57,810 nucleotides of DNA from a virus: positions 1-57,810 of IMG/VR virus record IMGVR_UViG_3300007735_000761. One strand, written 5' to 3'. The notes under the pieces are model-generated. The model saw only the letters and a list, made by a program, of their open reading frames with translations, had not been told where the DNA came from and ran no database searches. The position numbers and the translations under genes were made by a program. The number at the start of each line of letters is the position of its first letter. The first letter of the stretch is position 1. Of this stretch, positions 24,340 to 31,781 are shown piece after piece.

Positions 24340-24520
24340 TTGTGGTTCCTTTCTTCTTGGCCCTTCGCTTGGCGTGACTGAGTACTGCCATTCGCTGATA
24401 GTGCTCTTTAGATCGCCGCTTCTTATCTCCTGAAGCAGCGCTTCCGCCTCGGCTTCCGATAGTCGCCAAGTATTCTCTGATGGCATCTTTGGCTCCGCTT
24501 ATGTCTTGCTTCTTAACCAT
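24302..24520 (-). CDS. Small basic protein, possible DNA-binding
   Basis: A 72-residue Lys/Arg/Ser-rich protein. GSRGGSAASGDKKRRSKEHY followed by QRMAVLSHAKRRAKKKG resembles the small 'GGxx' basic proteins of phages and plasmids. It overlaps both neighbours (22 and 38 bases), so it is in the operon's translational chain. The function is unknown. Confidence 0.65.
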   Translation of the reverse strand: MVKKQDISGAKDAIREYLATIGSRGGSAASGDKKRRSKEHYQRMAVLSHAKRRAKKKGTTNGSRKSKSLQEG

Positions 24521-24702
24521 TCTACTTCCCTTTTCAACGTCAAAATTTCTTGTTGTAACGCCGTCGCTTCAGCCCACAGTCCAGCTTCGCGCATCTTGGC
24601 TAAAGCCTTCTCCACCCTGTCAGCTTGATTCTGCCCGTAGCCCCACGGCGCTCTTTCAAGTTCGGTTTTCCAAGAGCCGGGTCCGCTAATGTTGTCGATC
24701 AT
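24499..24702 (-). CDS. Small coiled-coil protein
   Basis: A 67-residue protein starting MIDNISGPGSWKTELERAPW, then an amphipathic helix ending LKREVEWLRSK. A GGAGGGG site precedes ATG 24702. The 17-base overlap with the glycosyltransferase gene supports coupled translation. No family recognised. Confidence 0.65.
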   Translation of the reverse strand: MIDNISGPGSWKTELERAPWGYGQNQADRVEKALAKMREAGLWAEATALQQEILTLKREVEWLRSKT

Positions 24703-26068
24703 GCTCCATCCCCTCCAGTTCTTTAGTGACGGCTTCAATCACGTTGTCCCACGGTGCAATCATATTGTCGCGTGAGAAAATCTTAATGCTCGGATACCAC
24801 GCGCTCATGTCGCCATCCTTGTTGCCCCAGTACCAGAGCTTGTTGGCATCCATTAGCAGCACCTTACATCCCAAAGCCCCGGCCAGATGCACGGTCGAGC
24901 TACTCACGGCAACGATGACATCGCAGAGCGAACAGAGCGCAGCCAGTCCTTCAAAGTCTTTCACCAAGTCCACGCCCGTCGTCACGATGTTCGTACCATG
25001 CGCTCGGTTGAATTCCTCCACGGCATCTCGGCTGCTGCCATATTGCAGGTTCAAAATCTGATACTCATCCTTCAAGAAAGGCAGCATCTCTTGCAGCTTG
25101 ACCGACTTATGCGGCCCGATCTTGATGGCGCTCGACGCCCATGAGATGCCGACCGTCAGCTTGTCCTTGGTGAACCCGGTCTCTGCGCGGTACTTCTCCA
25201 CGAGCTCCGGGTCTGCCTTCAGATACTTGCGGGCAACGTGCGTGTGAATGTCCTTCAGCTCATGAATAAAACACCGGCCCACGCTCGCAAACGGAATGTG
25301 CGAGTCATGCAGATCAGACGGGACTTTCTCAAGGTGCGAGATGAACGTGACCTCCGGCATCGACCGGTTAAAGATCGTCACCAGTCGCGGGTCCACCATG
25401 GCAGTTACCCGGTCCACGTTCTTGCGAATTGCCGGGAGCATAGAAGCGTAAATAATCTGATCGCCAATCCCCTGCTCGCCCCATACCAGCACCGACTTCT
25501 GCTCGGCCCCTAGATTCCATTGCGGCTTGTTACTTTGTAGCGGCCTGCTCTTAAACCGCTCACTATTCCACCGCCTTTCATATAGGGGCCAGCCCGTCTT
25601 GAAATCATTCCGTTGCAAGGCAAGCAACCCCAGAATCCAATTTGAATTCGCGTTACTCGGGTCAATTTCATTCGCCTTCTCAAAGTCTTTCTGCGCTTCA
25701 TCCCAACGGCGCATCTCCCAATTGCATGCACCACGCTGAACAAGTGCATGGCCGTACTTGGGATTGATCTCTAACGCCTTTCCAAAGTCTTCAATTGCGG
25801 AGTCATACTTTTGCAGCTCCCCTTTCACGATGCCTCGGTTCACGTAGTCATCGGCATCCAACTTGCCCCGGCGTTCTGCGGCATCGTAATACCGCTCGGC
25901 CTCGACAAAGTTGCGCTCAATCTGCAAAAGCCGCGCTTTAGCCCGGTAGGGGATAATTTCCTTCGGCGCGAGGGAGATTGCGTAGTTACATAAATCCATC
26001 GCCTCGCCGTACTTCCCGGCTTGGAACGCTGCCTCTAACCTTTTAATAGCTTTTGCGTACTTGTTCAT
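24686..26068 (-). CDS. TPR protein with glycosyltransferase-like domain
   Basis: A 460-residue protein. Residues about 5-150 are four tetratricopeptide repeats (for example NRGIVKGELQKYDSAIEDFG and ALVQRGACNWEMRRWDEAQK). The remaining part has VLVWGEQGIGDQIIYASML, a nucleotide-sugar-binding start, and a C-terminal region CDVIVAVSSSTVHLAGALG of the GT-B type seen in heptosyl- and OGT-like transferases. It should transfer a sugar, perhaps with the TPR part holding a protein target. ATG 26068 is coupled to the upstream gene by ATGA. It lies in a cassette with two GT-A-type genes and a methyltransferase. Confidence 0.8.
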   Translation of the reverse strand: MNKYAKAIKRLEAAFQAGKYGEAMDLCNYAISLAPKEIIPYRAKARLLQIERNFVEAERYYDAAERRGKLDADDYVNRGIVKGELQKYDSAIEDFGKALEINPKYGHALVQRGACNWEMRRWDEAQKDFEKANEIDPSNANSNWILGLLALQRNDFKTGWPLYERRWNSERFKSRPLQSNKPQWNLGAEQKSVLVWGEQGIGDQIIYASMLPAIRKNVDRVTAMVDPRLVTIFNRSMPEVTFISHLEKVPSDLHDSHIPFASVGRCFIHELKDIHTHVARKYLKADPELVEKYRAETGFTKDKLTVGISWASSAIKIGPHKSVKLQEMLPFLKDEYQILNLQYGSSRDAVEEFNRAHGTNIVTTGVDLVKDFEGLAALCSLCDVIVAVSSSTVHLAGALGCKVLLMDANKLWYWGNKDGDMSAWYPSIKIFSRDNMIAPWDNVIEAVTKELEGMEHDRQH

Positions 26069-26736
26069 ATCGTTGCCGCTACTGCCATCCATTCGCGCCC
26101 GTACTCCACTTCGGTCCAGTCCTTAAACCATGGACCGCCTCGCGTCATGTGTACGCCAATCGGGTTCGGGCATTGATCTCGGGTGTACCAACCTTCTAGG
26201 TAGTTATACGCAATCGGCAAGTGTCCGATTACATCGTCGGTCAGCCACTCAAACCTGTGAAGATACGCGGGTGTGGCGACGTTGACCAGTTCTGGCGTGA
26301 GCTTCTTAACTTGTTCATGCTCGCAGTTAATGAACATGAAACTCGACCAGTTCTTTCGGGGGTAGTTGTGCTGAGGTTGGTTATTCATTTTGACCGTTTC
26401 GGTCGGCCTGTAGTCGTGCGGTACTACCAAGCACGCTTTTGCCCCGTGGGCGTAGTCAAGCAAAGTCGCAATGTCCCCCCGGAAAAGAAAATCGCAGTCG
26501 CAAAACAAGGCCCATCCGGAATACCCCGCGAGATATGGAGTCAGAAACCGCGTGAGGCTGAACTCCGTAGACGCGAGCGCATCGACCGGACGCCAATAGA
26601 TGCCCTGTTCGCGCAGCTCGCTCTGCTTTATCGGGACAATCTCTAACGGGATAGATGAGTGCAGCTTGAGCGAGTGAGCGCATACCTGATAGGCAACGTC
26701 CTCGCGGCTGTCCCAGCCAACAAACACTCTAAGCAT
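26065..26736 (-). CDS. GT-A glycosyltransferase (GT8-like)
   Basis: A 223-residue protein with MLRVFVGWDSREDVAYQVCA at the start, SLTRFLTPYLAGYSGWALFC in the middle, and the metal/nucleotide-sugar site D80-C-D82, followed by NWSSFMFINC. This matches family 8-like GT-A transferases. The acceptor is unknown: host surface glycan, virion protein or modified base are all possible. It overlaps the next upstream gene by eight bases and the TPR gene by four. Confidence 0.8.
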   Translation of the reverse strand: MLRVFVGWDSREDVAYQVCAHSLKLHSSIPLEIVPIKQSELREQGIYWRPVDALASTEFSLTRFLTPYLAGYSGWALFCDCDFLFRGDIATLLDYAHGAKACLVVPHDYRPTETVKMNNQPQHNYPRKNWSSFMFINCEHEQVKKLTPELVNVATPAYLHRFEWLTDDVIGHLPIAYNYLEGWYTRDQCPNPIGVHMTRGGPWFKDWTEVEYGREWMAVAATI

Positions 26737-27400
26737 TTAAGAAAGCCTCCTTACGGGCGGGGCCTTTGTAGTGCAGGATGTACGGCACGTAGCCCTCGGT
26801 CATCCGGTCGGGCAGGCAGGCGTAATCCATCTCGTGTATCTCACCCACCAGCTCAGGGTAAAGCATGTGTGAATACACCTTGAGCGCCTCCTGATCGCCA
26901 TACCATTGCTTAAAGTTGGCGTTCATAAAGCCCATCAGGATCGCAAGCCCCTTCCATGCGTGATAGTTCTTCGTCACCGTCGCGCAGCCCAAGTAGGGAT
27001 ATAACGTGCCCAAGGGGATGCCGTGGTATTGCTTGAACACTCCGCCCCGCTGCTCGCCGTTAAACCCTACATCACGGTCAAATGAGCGACGGCAGAACAC
27101 GATCTCCCGGTCATCCAGAATCGCAGCCGGGTTAACGGGCAGCATAAAAAGCATATCGGTGTCGATGTACATGGCAGGGCGCATGATCTTCGCCTCCGCA
27201 AAGGCACGGGTGCGCCAGTACATGATCTGCTTAACGTCGCCTTGTGAAATCTTACGCTCCGAGACACCGGGCACTTCCGGCGTGGCATCGTCGGTGCACA
27301 TAATGACTTCAGCCTCCGGCATCACCGCCTTCAGCGAAGCGACCATCTTAGTCGGAAATGTAATGTCCTCGCCCACATGAAAGAAAACAAACAAGCTCAT
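26729..27400 (-). CDS. GT-A glycosyltransferase
   Basis: A 223-residue protein of the same length as its downstream neighbour but with low visible identity. It starts MSLFVFFHVGEDITFPTKMV, has VIMCTDDATPEVPG (the sugar-nucleotide region) and D80-T-D82 in MYIDTDMLF. The DxD at the same residue numbers suggests an ancient duplication of the same fold. It is probably part of one sugar-transfer pathway with the two genes downstream. It is coupled upstream by ATGA. Confidence 0.75.
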   Translation of the reverse strand: MSLFVFFHVGEDITFPTKMVASLKAVMPEAEVIMCTDDATPEVPGVSERKISQGDVKQIMYWRTRAFAEAKIMRPAMYIDTDMLFMLPVNPAAILDDREIVFCRRSFDRDVGFNGEQRGGVFKQYHGIPLGTLYPYLGCATVTKNYHAWKGLAILMGFMNANFKQWYGDQEALKVYSHMLYPELVGEIHEMDYACLPDRMTEGYVPYILHYKGPARKEAFLNA

Positions 27401-27714
27401 GCGTCCTCCAGAGGGTCTCTCAGCATAATGGTCGAAGCATTTGCCGGGGCAGAGTGATACTTAAGTAGCACTTCAGATGCCCGCTCTAGCGTCTGCTTGC
27501 GAATCAATACCGCAAGTTTGCAAATCACATGCGCGTTGCTTTTTTTAGCCACCGCGCCCAAAGTGTCAAACTCACGCGCAATCTTCTCCACATAGTCCCA
27601 CTCGAAAAGTTCCAACTCCCCTTCGGGACTAATCTTGCACCAAACCTTTTCATCCTCTTGGGTCTCCGGTTGAGAAATGTAATCAAAGTTGGTCGGCGTT
27701 AAACTATCGGTCAT
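27397..27714 (-). CDS. Hypothetical protein in glycosyltransferase cassette
   Basis: A 105-residue acidic protein with WDYVEKIAREFDTLGAVAKK and a helical second half (ICKLAVLIRKQTLERASEVL). No motif was recognised. It is coupled by ATGA to both the methyltransferase upstream and the glycosyltransferase downstream, so it is likely made with them. Confidence 0.7.
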   Translation of the reverse strand: MTDSLTPTNFDYISQPETQEDEKVWCKISPEGELELFEWDYVEKIAREFDTLGAVAKKSNAHVICKLAVLIRKQTLERASEVLLKYHSAPANASTIMLRDPLEDA

Positions 27715-28418
27715 AATTTCCTCAGCACTAAAAGTTGCGGGTAGTAATTTATCTCTGCAATCTCAGCGCGTAGGTCAACGCACCTCATCAAGTGATCCAT
27801 CATCGTCAGGATGGCTCTGCGGTCATTCACCGCAGCCGGGTCAAAGTGCGCTCTGAATTGCTCGGTATAAGATGGGCTATAAGTGCAGCCCAAGTCCTCA
27901 ATGATGTAATACCCGCCGCTTCGCACCCACGGCCAGCAGTTCTTGAACATCTCCACAATCTGCTCGGAGATATGACTTGCATCATCTATAAAAAGGTCAA
28001 ATGGCGCGTCTTTGGGCTCGTGCATTTTTGCAGGATCGCCAATCACGATCTTCACGTTGTCCAAGTTCTTGCACAAGTTCGCGCACTCAACCCTAACGTC
28101 ATAACCCACTATCGTAGACTCAGGGAGATAACGCGACCACATGTGAAGTGACGCGCCACACGCTACACCGGCTTCGGCAATCACAAGTTGAGCCGTGCGT
28201 CGGTTGTCCCCTTGCTGCGCGCAGAGAAAGTTAATCAGCGGCTCGTAGACTTCCGCGTAACGATGCTTGATCGTGCCCTTATCCGAGCCGTACAAGTCAG
28301 CAAGCCCCGTCAGGGACATTTCTAAAAGGTTCACCTCGCCCGTATCAGGTAGGTATTCCTCGGGCGGCACAGTATCCAGATAGCGGCGTACTCCCCCGCG
28401 AGCGTTGGGGTCGGTCAT
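27711..28418 (-). CDS. Class I SAM-dependent methyltransferase (sugar O-methyltransferase-like)
   Basis: A 235-residue protein. LADLYGSDKGTIKHRYAEVY is the typical N-terminal signature of macrocin/cephalosporin hydroxylase-like O-methyltransferases; AEAGVACGAS (81-90) is the SAM-binding motif I, and FDLFIDDASH plus GGYYIIEDLG are later motifs. Family members often methylate sugars, which fits the downstream glycosyltransferases. ATG 28418 is chosen because it overlaps the upstream stop as ATGA; an earlier in-frame start would lie inside that gene. Confidence 0.82.
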   Translation of the reverse strand: MTDPNARGGVRRYLDTVPPEEYLPDTGEVNLLEMSLTGLADLYGSDKGTIKHRYAEVYEPLINFLCAQQGDNRRTAQLVIAEAGVACGASLHMWSRYLPESTIVGYDVRVECANLCKNLDNVKIVIGDPAKMHEPKDAPFDLFIDDASHISEQIVEMFKNCWPWVRSGGYYIIEDLGCTYSPSYTEQFRAHFDPAAVNDRRAILTMMDHLMRCVDLRAEIAEINYYPQLLVLRKL

Positions 28419-28666
28419 GGCGCGCCTCTTGCACGAATTGCGGCGGCACATTGAATTGCTACCGTTCTTGGCATTGGCTCAATATCTTCTCTATTTATTT
28501 CTAACGCTTTTGCCGTTGCTTCACACACCTTCGCACAAGCCTCCCGCTCGGCGGCGGCAACAAGTCGAGCAAAGCGTTCAAGTTCTTCAGCCCTGAATTG
28601 GAATACCTGCACAGGCATCCCAAACCCTGCATGTTCGGCCATGCGGATAATGTCGTCGCTGTTCAT
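28415..28666 (-). CDS. Small tandem-paralogue protein, copy 1
   Basis: An 83-residue protein. The beginning DDIIRMAEHAG, the central ERFARLVAAAEREACAKVCE and the ending CAAAIRARG are shared with the next upstream gene, so the two arose by duplication. ATGA overlaps couple it on both sides. This ERF...EREACA helix is common in phage early regions; the function is unknown. Confidence 0.75.
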   Translation of the reverse strand: MNSDDIIRMAEHAGFGMPVQVFQFRAEELERFARLVAAAEREACAKVCEATAKALEINREDIEPMPRTVAIQCAAAIRARGAP

Positions 28667-28923
28667 GCCTCACCCCTCGCCCGAATCGCGGCGGCGCAGT
28701 CGGCACACGCCGCAAGAAGCATCGGGTGGTCTTTGTCGGCCATTTTCTTTATGTAGTGATGCGTTAGTGTTTCCTCACACACCTTCGCACAAGCCTCCCG
28801 CTCGACGGCGGCAACGAGGGCGGCGAAGCGTTCAAGTAATGGGTCGTTCCATTCCGTTGGTACTAGCGTCCCGGTTTCTTTTGCCGCTTGTTTCGCCATG
28901 CGGACAATGTCGTCGCGGGTCAT
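28663..28923 (-). CDS. Small tandem-paralogue protein, copy 2
   Basis: An 86-residue protein with TRDDIVRMAKQAA, ERFAALVAAVEREACAKVCE and the ending CAAAIRARG, clearly related to copy 1. I chose ATG 28923, which overlaps the upstream stop as ATGA; a longer frame exists but would run through the neighbour. Function unknown. Confidence 0.75.
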   Translation of the reverse strand: MTRDDIVRMAKQAAKETGTLVPTEWNDPLLERFAALVAAVEREACAKVCEETLTHHYIKKMADKDHPMLLAACADCAAAIRARGEA

Positions 28924-29204
28924 AAAGGTTCCTCTCGCGTGACGTATTTGTTCGGCTTTTCTGTGTCGTTGCCATCGCCACGGATACAGTGCGCGATCTT
29001 TTTTGCCGACCACCCCTCGCAACAATCTTCAACCCATGTGGCAATCCATTCCTTGGTTTGTTCCATTTGGTCTCCCGCGACTATTGCGGCGAAGCGTTCA
29101 AGTCTAGTGATTAGGACTGGGTATTCCGGTCCGGTGCTTGGGTTTCGCCCAACACGTTCCCAACCCGCCTGTTTTGCCCAACGGATAATTTCGTCGCGGG
29201 TCAT
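28920..29204 (-). CDS. Small tandem-paralogue protein, copy 3 (divergent)
   Basis: A 94-residue protein. The N-terminus MTRDEIIRWAKQAGWERVG and LERFAAIVAG align with copies 1 and 2, but the C-terminal half (WIATWVEDCCEGWSAKKIAH) is different, as if the shared N-terminal module was joined to a new end. It is coupled by ATGA on both sides. Confidence 0.72.
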   Translation of the reverse strand: MTRDEIIRWAKQAGWERVGRNPSTGPEYPVLITRLERFAAIVAGDQMEQTKEWIATWVEDCCEGWSAKKIAHCIRGDGNDTEKPNKYVTREEPL

Positions 29205-29410
29205 TCTGCACCGTAATAGCGCAACACCAACGTGAACGCATCGACATGCTTTTGCAGTTCGTCAATGTCGTCCTGCTTCTCCATGTGAAAGATCGCAAGC
29301 GTCCCGCCTGCCTTGCGGCGCTTCAAGTCTGTCTTGAGACTCTTGAGCGTGTTCTTCAAGTCCTCGCGGACAAGCGCGTTCATACCCTCGACGCAAAGAT
29401 CGACTTTCAC
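29201..29410 (-). CDS. Small conserved helical protein
   Basis: A 69-residue protein starting at GTG 29410 (VKVDLCVEGMNALVREDLKN), with a GGAGG site upstream and a GTGA overlap with the previous gene. It is charged and helical with DDIDELQKHVDAFTLVLRYY at the end. No known motif. Confidence 0.7.
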   Translation of the reverse strand: MKVDLCVEGMNALVREDLKNTLKSLKTDLKRRKAGGTLAIFHMEKQDDIDELQKHVDAFTLVLRYYGAE

Positions 29411-29589
29411 CAGAACCTCCCGAGCGCGTAGCCCGCTATAAAGACCACAACGCAAAGCAAAATCTCGACCACAAACATCACATCCATTTGCTTTTCGTTT
29501 TCCATCTTCATCTGGTCAATCTCAAACTTGAGATCAAGAATCTCGCGGTTCAGGCGGTCTTGTGCGTATTCGTATTCGTACTTATTCAC
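29407..29589 (-). CDS. Small membrane protein with coiled coil
   Basis: A 60-residue protein from GTG 29589. The first half is a charged coiled coil (DRLNREILDLKFEIDQMKME); the C-terminal third is one membrane helix (FVVEILLCVVVFIAGYALG). GGAGGG precedes the start and the GTG overlaps the preceding stop. Longer starts would run into the 39-residue gene upstream. An Rz1/superinfection-exclusion-like role is possible but unproven. Confidence 0.65.
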   Translation of the reverse strand: MNKYEYEYAQDRLNREILDLKFEIDQMKMENEKQMDVMFVVEILLCVVVFIAGYALGRFW

Positions 29590-29705
29590 CAGTAATACCC
29601 TCCAGTTTTGCGGCGGCTGCACGCCCAATTCGGCGGCGGTACATGTCGCCACTCTCGGTTGATGTCAGCCTTCCATCTTTTAATCAGAGTCTTTAGCCAG
29701 TTCAT
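29586..29705 (-). CDS. Very small gene, 39 residues
   Basis: An ATG at 29705 opens a 40-codon frame translating MNWLKTLIKRWKADINREW and ending RRKTGGYYW. It is basic and Trp-rich. An AAAGGA site precedes the ATG, the ATG overlaps the upstream stop (ATGA) and the stop overlaps the downstream GTG (GTGA), the same coupling as its neighbours. This continuity is the main evidence that it is real. Confidence 0.6.
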   Translation of the reverse strand: MNWLKTLIKRWKADINREWRHVPPPNWACSRRKTGGYYW

Positions 29706-30070
29706 CCAAGTCTGTCCTTTGTAGTTCCATTTCGAGAAAGCGTATTTCTCTTTGCTTTTGAACGATCTGTTCCCAAAGTTGCTCCACGCGAGTCTTTTGA
29801 TGCACCCTTCGGGTGATTCGCTCGTCGGGCGCTTCGTCGTCCTTCTTCGACTGCATCGCTTAACTCCTTAATCAGTCGGCGTACCTTTAAAACTGTCTGC
29901 CGTTGCCGCTTGGTGGTGGTATAACGTCGCGCTTCCGTAGGGCCGTTCTTACGATGCCGTTGTGAGCGCAAGTAAAAACATCGCCCCCGGTGCTCCGTCC
30001 CACACTCAGGGCAGCGCACCACTTTCTTCGGCTCCAAGCCGTAATACTTTCTAAACTCGCTCTCGTTCAT
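29702..30070 (-). CDS. Basic zinc-ribbon-like protein
   Basis: A 122-residue protein. The N-terminal RCPECGTEHRGRCFYLRSQ has a CxxC...H...C arrangement; the rest is very basic (RRLIKELSDAVEEGRRSARR), suggesting nucleic acid binding. ATG 30070 lies within the end of the upstream gene (20-base overlap). Function unknown. Confidence 0.68.
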   Translation of the reverse strand: MNESEFRKYYGLEPKKVVRCPECGTEHRGRCFYLRSQRHRKNGPTEARRYTTTKRQRQTVLKVRRLIKELSDAVEEGRRSARRANHPKGASKDSRGATLGTDRSKAKRNTLSRNGTTKDRLG

Positions 30071-30239
30071 CGTCTTGCAGTTCGCACTCGTCGAAGTCCT
30101 CGCAGCCACACTCAGGGCAACAAGGCTCCGAAAAGGTCTCCATCGTGACGCATCCCCAATACTCGACGCGCTCCTGCCATCGGTACTCCCCCGGCTCAGA
30201 AAACGCCGCCTTGCAGCGTTGGCATCGGTAGTCGCTCAT
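30051..30239 (-). CDS. Small zinc-ribbon protein
   Basis: A 62-residue protein with YRCQRCKAAF at the start and PCCPECGCEDFDEC near the end: two CxxC knuckles separated by about 35 residues, a classic zinc ribbon, with an acidic tail. It is coupled to its upstream neighbour by ATGA. Such proteins in phages are often transcription or nucleic-acid accessory factors; the role here is not known. Confidence 0.72.
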   Translation of the reverse strand: MSDYRCQRCKAAFSEPGEYRWQERVEYWGCVTMETFSEPCCPECGCEDFDECELQDDERERV

Positions 30240-30400
30240 AAAACCTTCGCGAGAAAGTGATTAAACGCCGCTAACGTCCGCTCCGCTTGTGCGGCTACGC
30301 GCATAACTTCCACTTGCGCGGCCTGCTCTAGTTTTTGCTGAACCTCGCTATATTCCCGATACGCACGATCCAATTCCTGCGATTCTGTCTCGTTGTCCAT
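30236..30400 (-). CDS. Small coiled-coil protein, first gene of leftward operon
   Basis: A 54-residue protein, one long amphipathic helix (AYREYSEVQQKLEQAAQVEV). ATG 30400 has an AGGAGAG site seven bases upstream. It appears to be the first gene of the operon that runs to the terminator at 24031. Function unknown. Confidence 0.68.
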   Translation of the reverse strand: MDNETESQELDRAYREYSEVQQKLEQAAQVEVMRVAAQAERTLAAFNHFLAKVL

Positions 30401-30431
30401 GTGCTCTCTCCTGTAGAGTGCTATTGAAAAC

Positions 30432-30475
30432 AACCCGCTTGCTTAACTTACGCCCCTGCGGGTTAGAGCGCAAGC
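30432..30475. promoter_or_regulatory. Inverted repeats in the divergent gap 30401-30519
   Basis: AACCCGC (30432-30438) and GCGGGTT (30458-30464) are a perfect 7-bp inverted repeat, and GCTTGC (30437-30442) can instead pair with GCAAGC (30470-30475). The GCTTGCTTAA here resembles half of the palindrome at 33682-33702. It lies between the leftward operon (30400) and the rightward ferritin-like gene (30520), so it probably controls one or both. Confidence 0.45.
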
Positions 30476-30519
30476 CCCTTAAAGTTGAAAGTCCGTAGCC
30501 GTGGGGGTAGGCTAGGGCC

Positions 30520-30882
30520 ATGAAAGCCGCAGACTTCATCGGACTCCTGTTCCTGAGCCGCGACGTTGCCCATAGCGTCCATCTCAATACACGCTCGTAT
30601 GCCACTCATAAGGCGCTCCAGAAGTTTTATGAAGGGCTCCCAGAGTTGGCTGATAACTTTGCCGAAGCCTTTATGGGGCGTAACGGCCTCGTCGGGCCGA
30701 TTTCTCTTATGTCGGCTAACAAGAACCGCGACATTGTGGAGTTTCTTGAGGATCAGGTCGCGCAGATTGAAAAAGGTCGGTATGAGATTTGCGACCGCGA
30801 CGACTCTGTGCTCCAGAACCTCATTGACGAAATCGTGGCTCATTACCTCAGCGCGCTCTATAAACTCAAGAACCTCTCTTGA
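30520..30882 (+). CDS. DUF5856-like helical-bundle protein
   Basis: A 120-residue protein with LFLSRDVAHSVHLNTRSYAT, HKALQKFYEGLPELADNFAE and a C-terminal helix, which I recall as the DUF5856 family of phages, predicted four-helix bundles distantly like Dps/ferritin. H17, H21 and E/D residues later in the helices could bind metal, but this is not shown. It stands alone on the plus strand inside a minus-strand region, with one small gene behind it. Confidence 0.72.
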   Translation: MKAADFIGLLFLSRDVAHSVHLNTRSYATHKALQKFYEGLPELADNFAEAFMGRNGLVGPISLMSANKNRDIVEFLEDQVAQIEKGRYEICDRDDSVLQNLIDEIVAHYLSALYKLKNLS

Positions 30883-31010
30883 ACGATCAAGACACCCAAG
30901 ACTATTACGACCGCAAAGTCCGCAGGGCTGAAGAAACCCTGATCATGCTCGCTAAGTTATCGTTTGTTGTCGCAATAGCCTCGGGGCTCTACGCGCTTAT
31001 TGCGCGGTAA
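30879..31010 (+). CDS. Very small membrane protein, 43 residues
   Basis: TTG at 30879 overlaps the previous stop (TTGA) and opens a frame translating MNDQDTQDYYDRKVRRAEET, then a hydrophobic helix (LSFVVAIASGLYALIAR). It is a charged N-terminus plus one C-terminal membrane segment. Its 3' end overlaps the convergent methyltransferase gene by 14 bases. The start codon choice rests on the coupling; there is no strong ribosome site. Confidence 0.55.
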   Translation: MNDQDTQDYYDRKVRRAEETLIMLAKLSFVVAIASGLYALIAR

Positions 31011-31626
31011 ATTGCAGTAGCGTTGCCGGTATAAGAATCGCCGTCTTACCCGTATATCGGGGATAAATCAGCGCGTAGCCCGTCAAGTACTGCATCAGTA
31101 GCATCGCGTTGCCCACGCCCTTCTCGACGCCCTCGAAATCGTCCAGAACCAATACCGTCTTGTTGTGCATTAGTTCTTGTATCAACCTAATATCTTTCGG
31201 GCTCAATCGACCGTCGATATAAAACAAGTCCACCTTAACTTTTTGCTTCAACAAGTCCTCAAACATATCGGTGGATGACTTCTTCGGATACTGCACAATC
31301 GTGCCGCCCGTTACTTCGGGCAGTTTTATGTCATTCGATACGTCACAGGTGTAGATCGTCCCGCCCTCGTCCATGCTATGCGCTATCGCCATCGTACTGC
31401 GACCGATAAACGTCCCCACCTCCGCGACCACCGTAGGCCGAAAGTGAAAAACAACGTCCTGCAAGTCCTGTACGTCGCCCTCGTTTAGCGAGCCCGTGTC
31501 GTAATCGGCTTCGTCGCGCAACTCGTCCAACTTCCTGAACAACTCGCCAAGCCCGCGCCCTCGGCCCTCAATCTGCTTCCAAACAAATTCAGATAGTGTT
31601 TTGCGGTTGATGTTAATGGGGGTCAT
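30997..31626 (-). CDS. Class I SAM-dependent methyltransferase (Methyltransf_24-like)
   Basis: A 209-residue protein. AEVGTFIGRST (68-78) is the SAM-binding glycine motif; TIYTCDVSND and VDLFYIDGRLSPKD follow as motifs II and III, and LVLDDFEGVEKG is a probable acidic metal site. It is like O-methyltransferases of the CmcI/cephalosporin type. ATG 31626 overlaps the upstream stop by ATGA. It is a second methyltransferase unlike the one at 27711 in sequence; the substrate is unknown. Confidence 0.8.
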   Translation of the reverse strand: MTPININRKTLSEFVWKQIEGRGRGLGELFRKLDELRDEADYDTGSLNEGDVQDLQDVVFHFRPTVVAEVGTFIGRSTMAIAHSMDEGGTIYTCDVSNDIKLPEVTGGTIVQYPKKSSTDMFEDLLKQKVKVDLFYIDGRLSPKDIRLIQELMHNKTVLVLDDFEGVEKGVGNAMLLMQYLTGYALIYPRYTGKTAILIPATLLQFTAQ

Positions 31627-31781
31627 GCTGCTTCTCCTATATCTCCGCTGCCACAAAAAGGGCAGACTTCTTTAGCCAATTCATGCGAACCCAACTCATC
31701 GCTGAAGTCGTGATCGTCCTTCAATATGCGATAGTCCGGCTCGTCAAATCGCTTGAAACACTTGTTGCATTGGTACTTCAT
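31623..31781 (-). CDS. Very small zinc-ribbon gene, 52 residues
   Basis: ATG 31781 opens a 53-codon frame translating MKYQCNKCFKRFDEPDYRIL and ending KEVCPFCGSGDIGEAA. Two CxxC pairs make a rubredoxin/zinc-ribbon-like fold. It overlaps the genes on both sides by ATGA. Short length makes it easy to miss, but the Cys pattern and coupling are strong. Confidence 0.78.
   Translation of the reverse strand: MKYQCNKCFKRFDEPDYRILKDDHDFSDELGSHELAKEVCPFCGSGDIGEAA

Noticed and set aside
24340-24486. Longer N-terminus for the DUF3310 protein
   Set aside because: The extra segment overlaps a better supported small gene in another frame and is outside the domain; a good ribosome site precedes the internal ATG.
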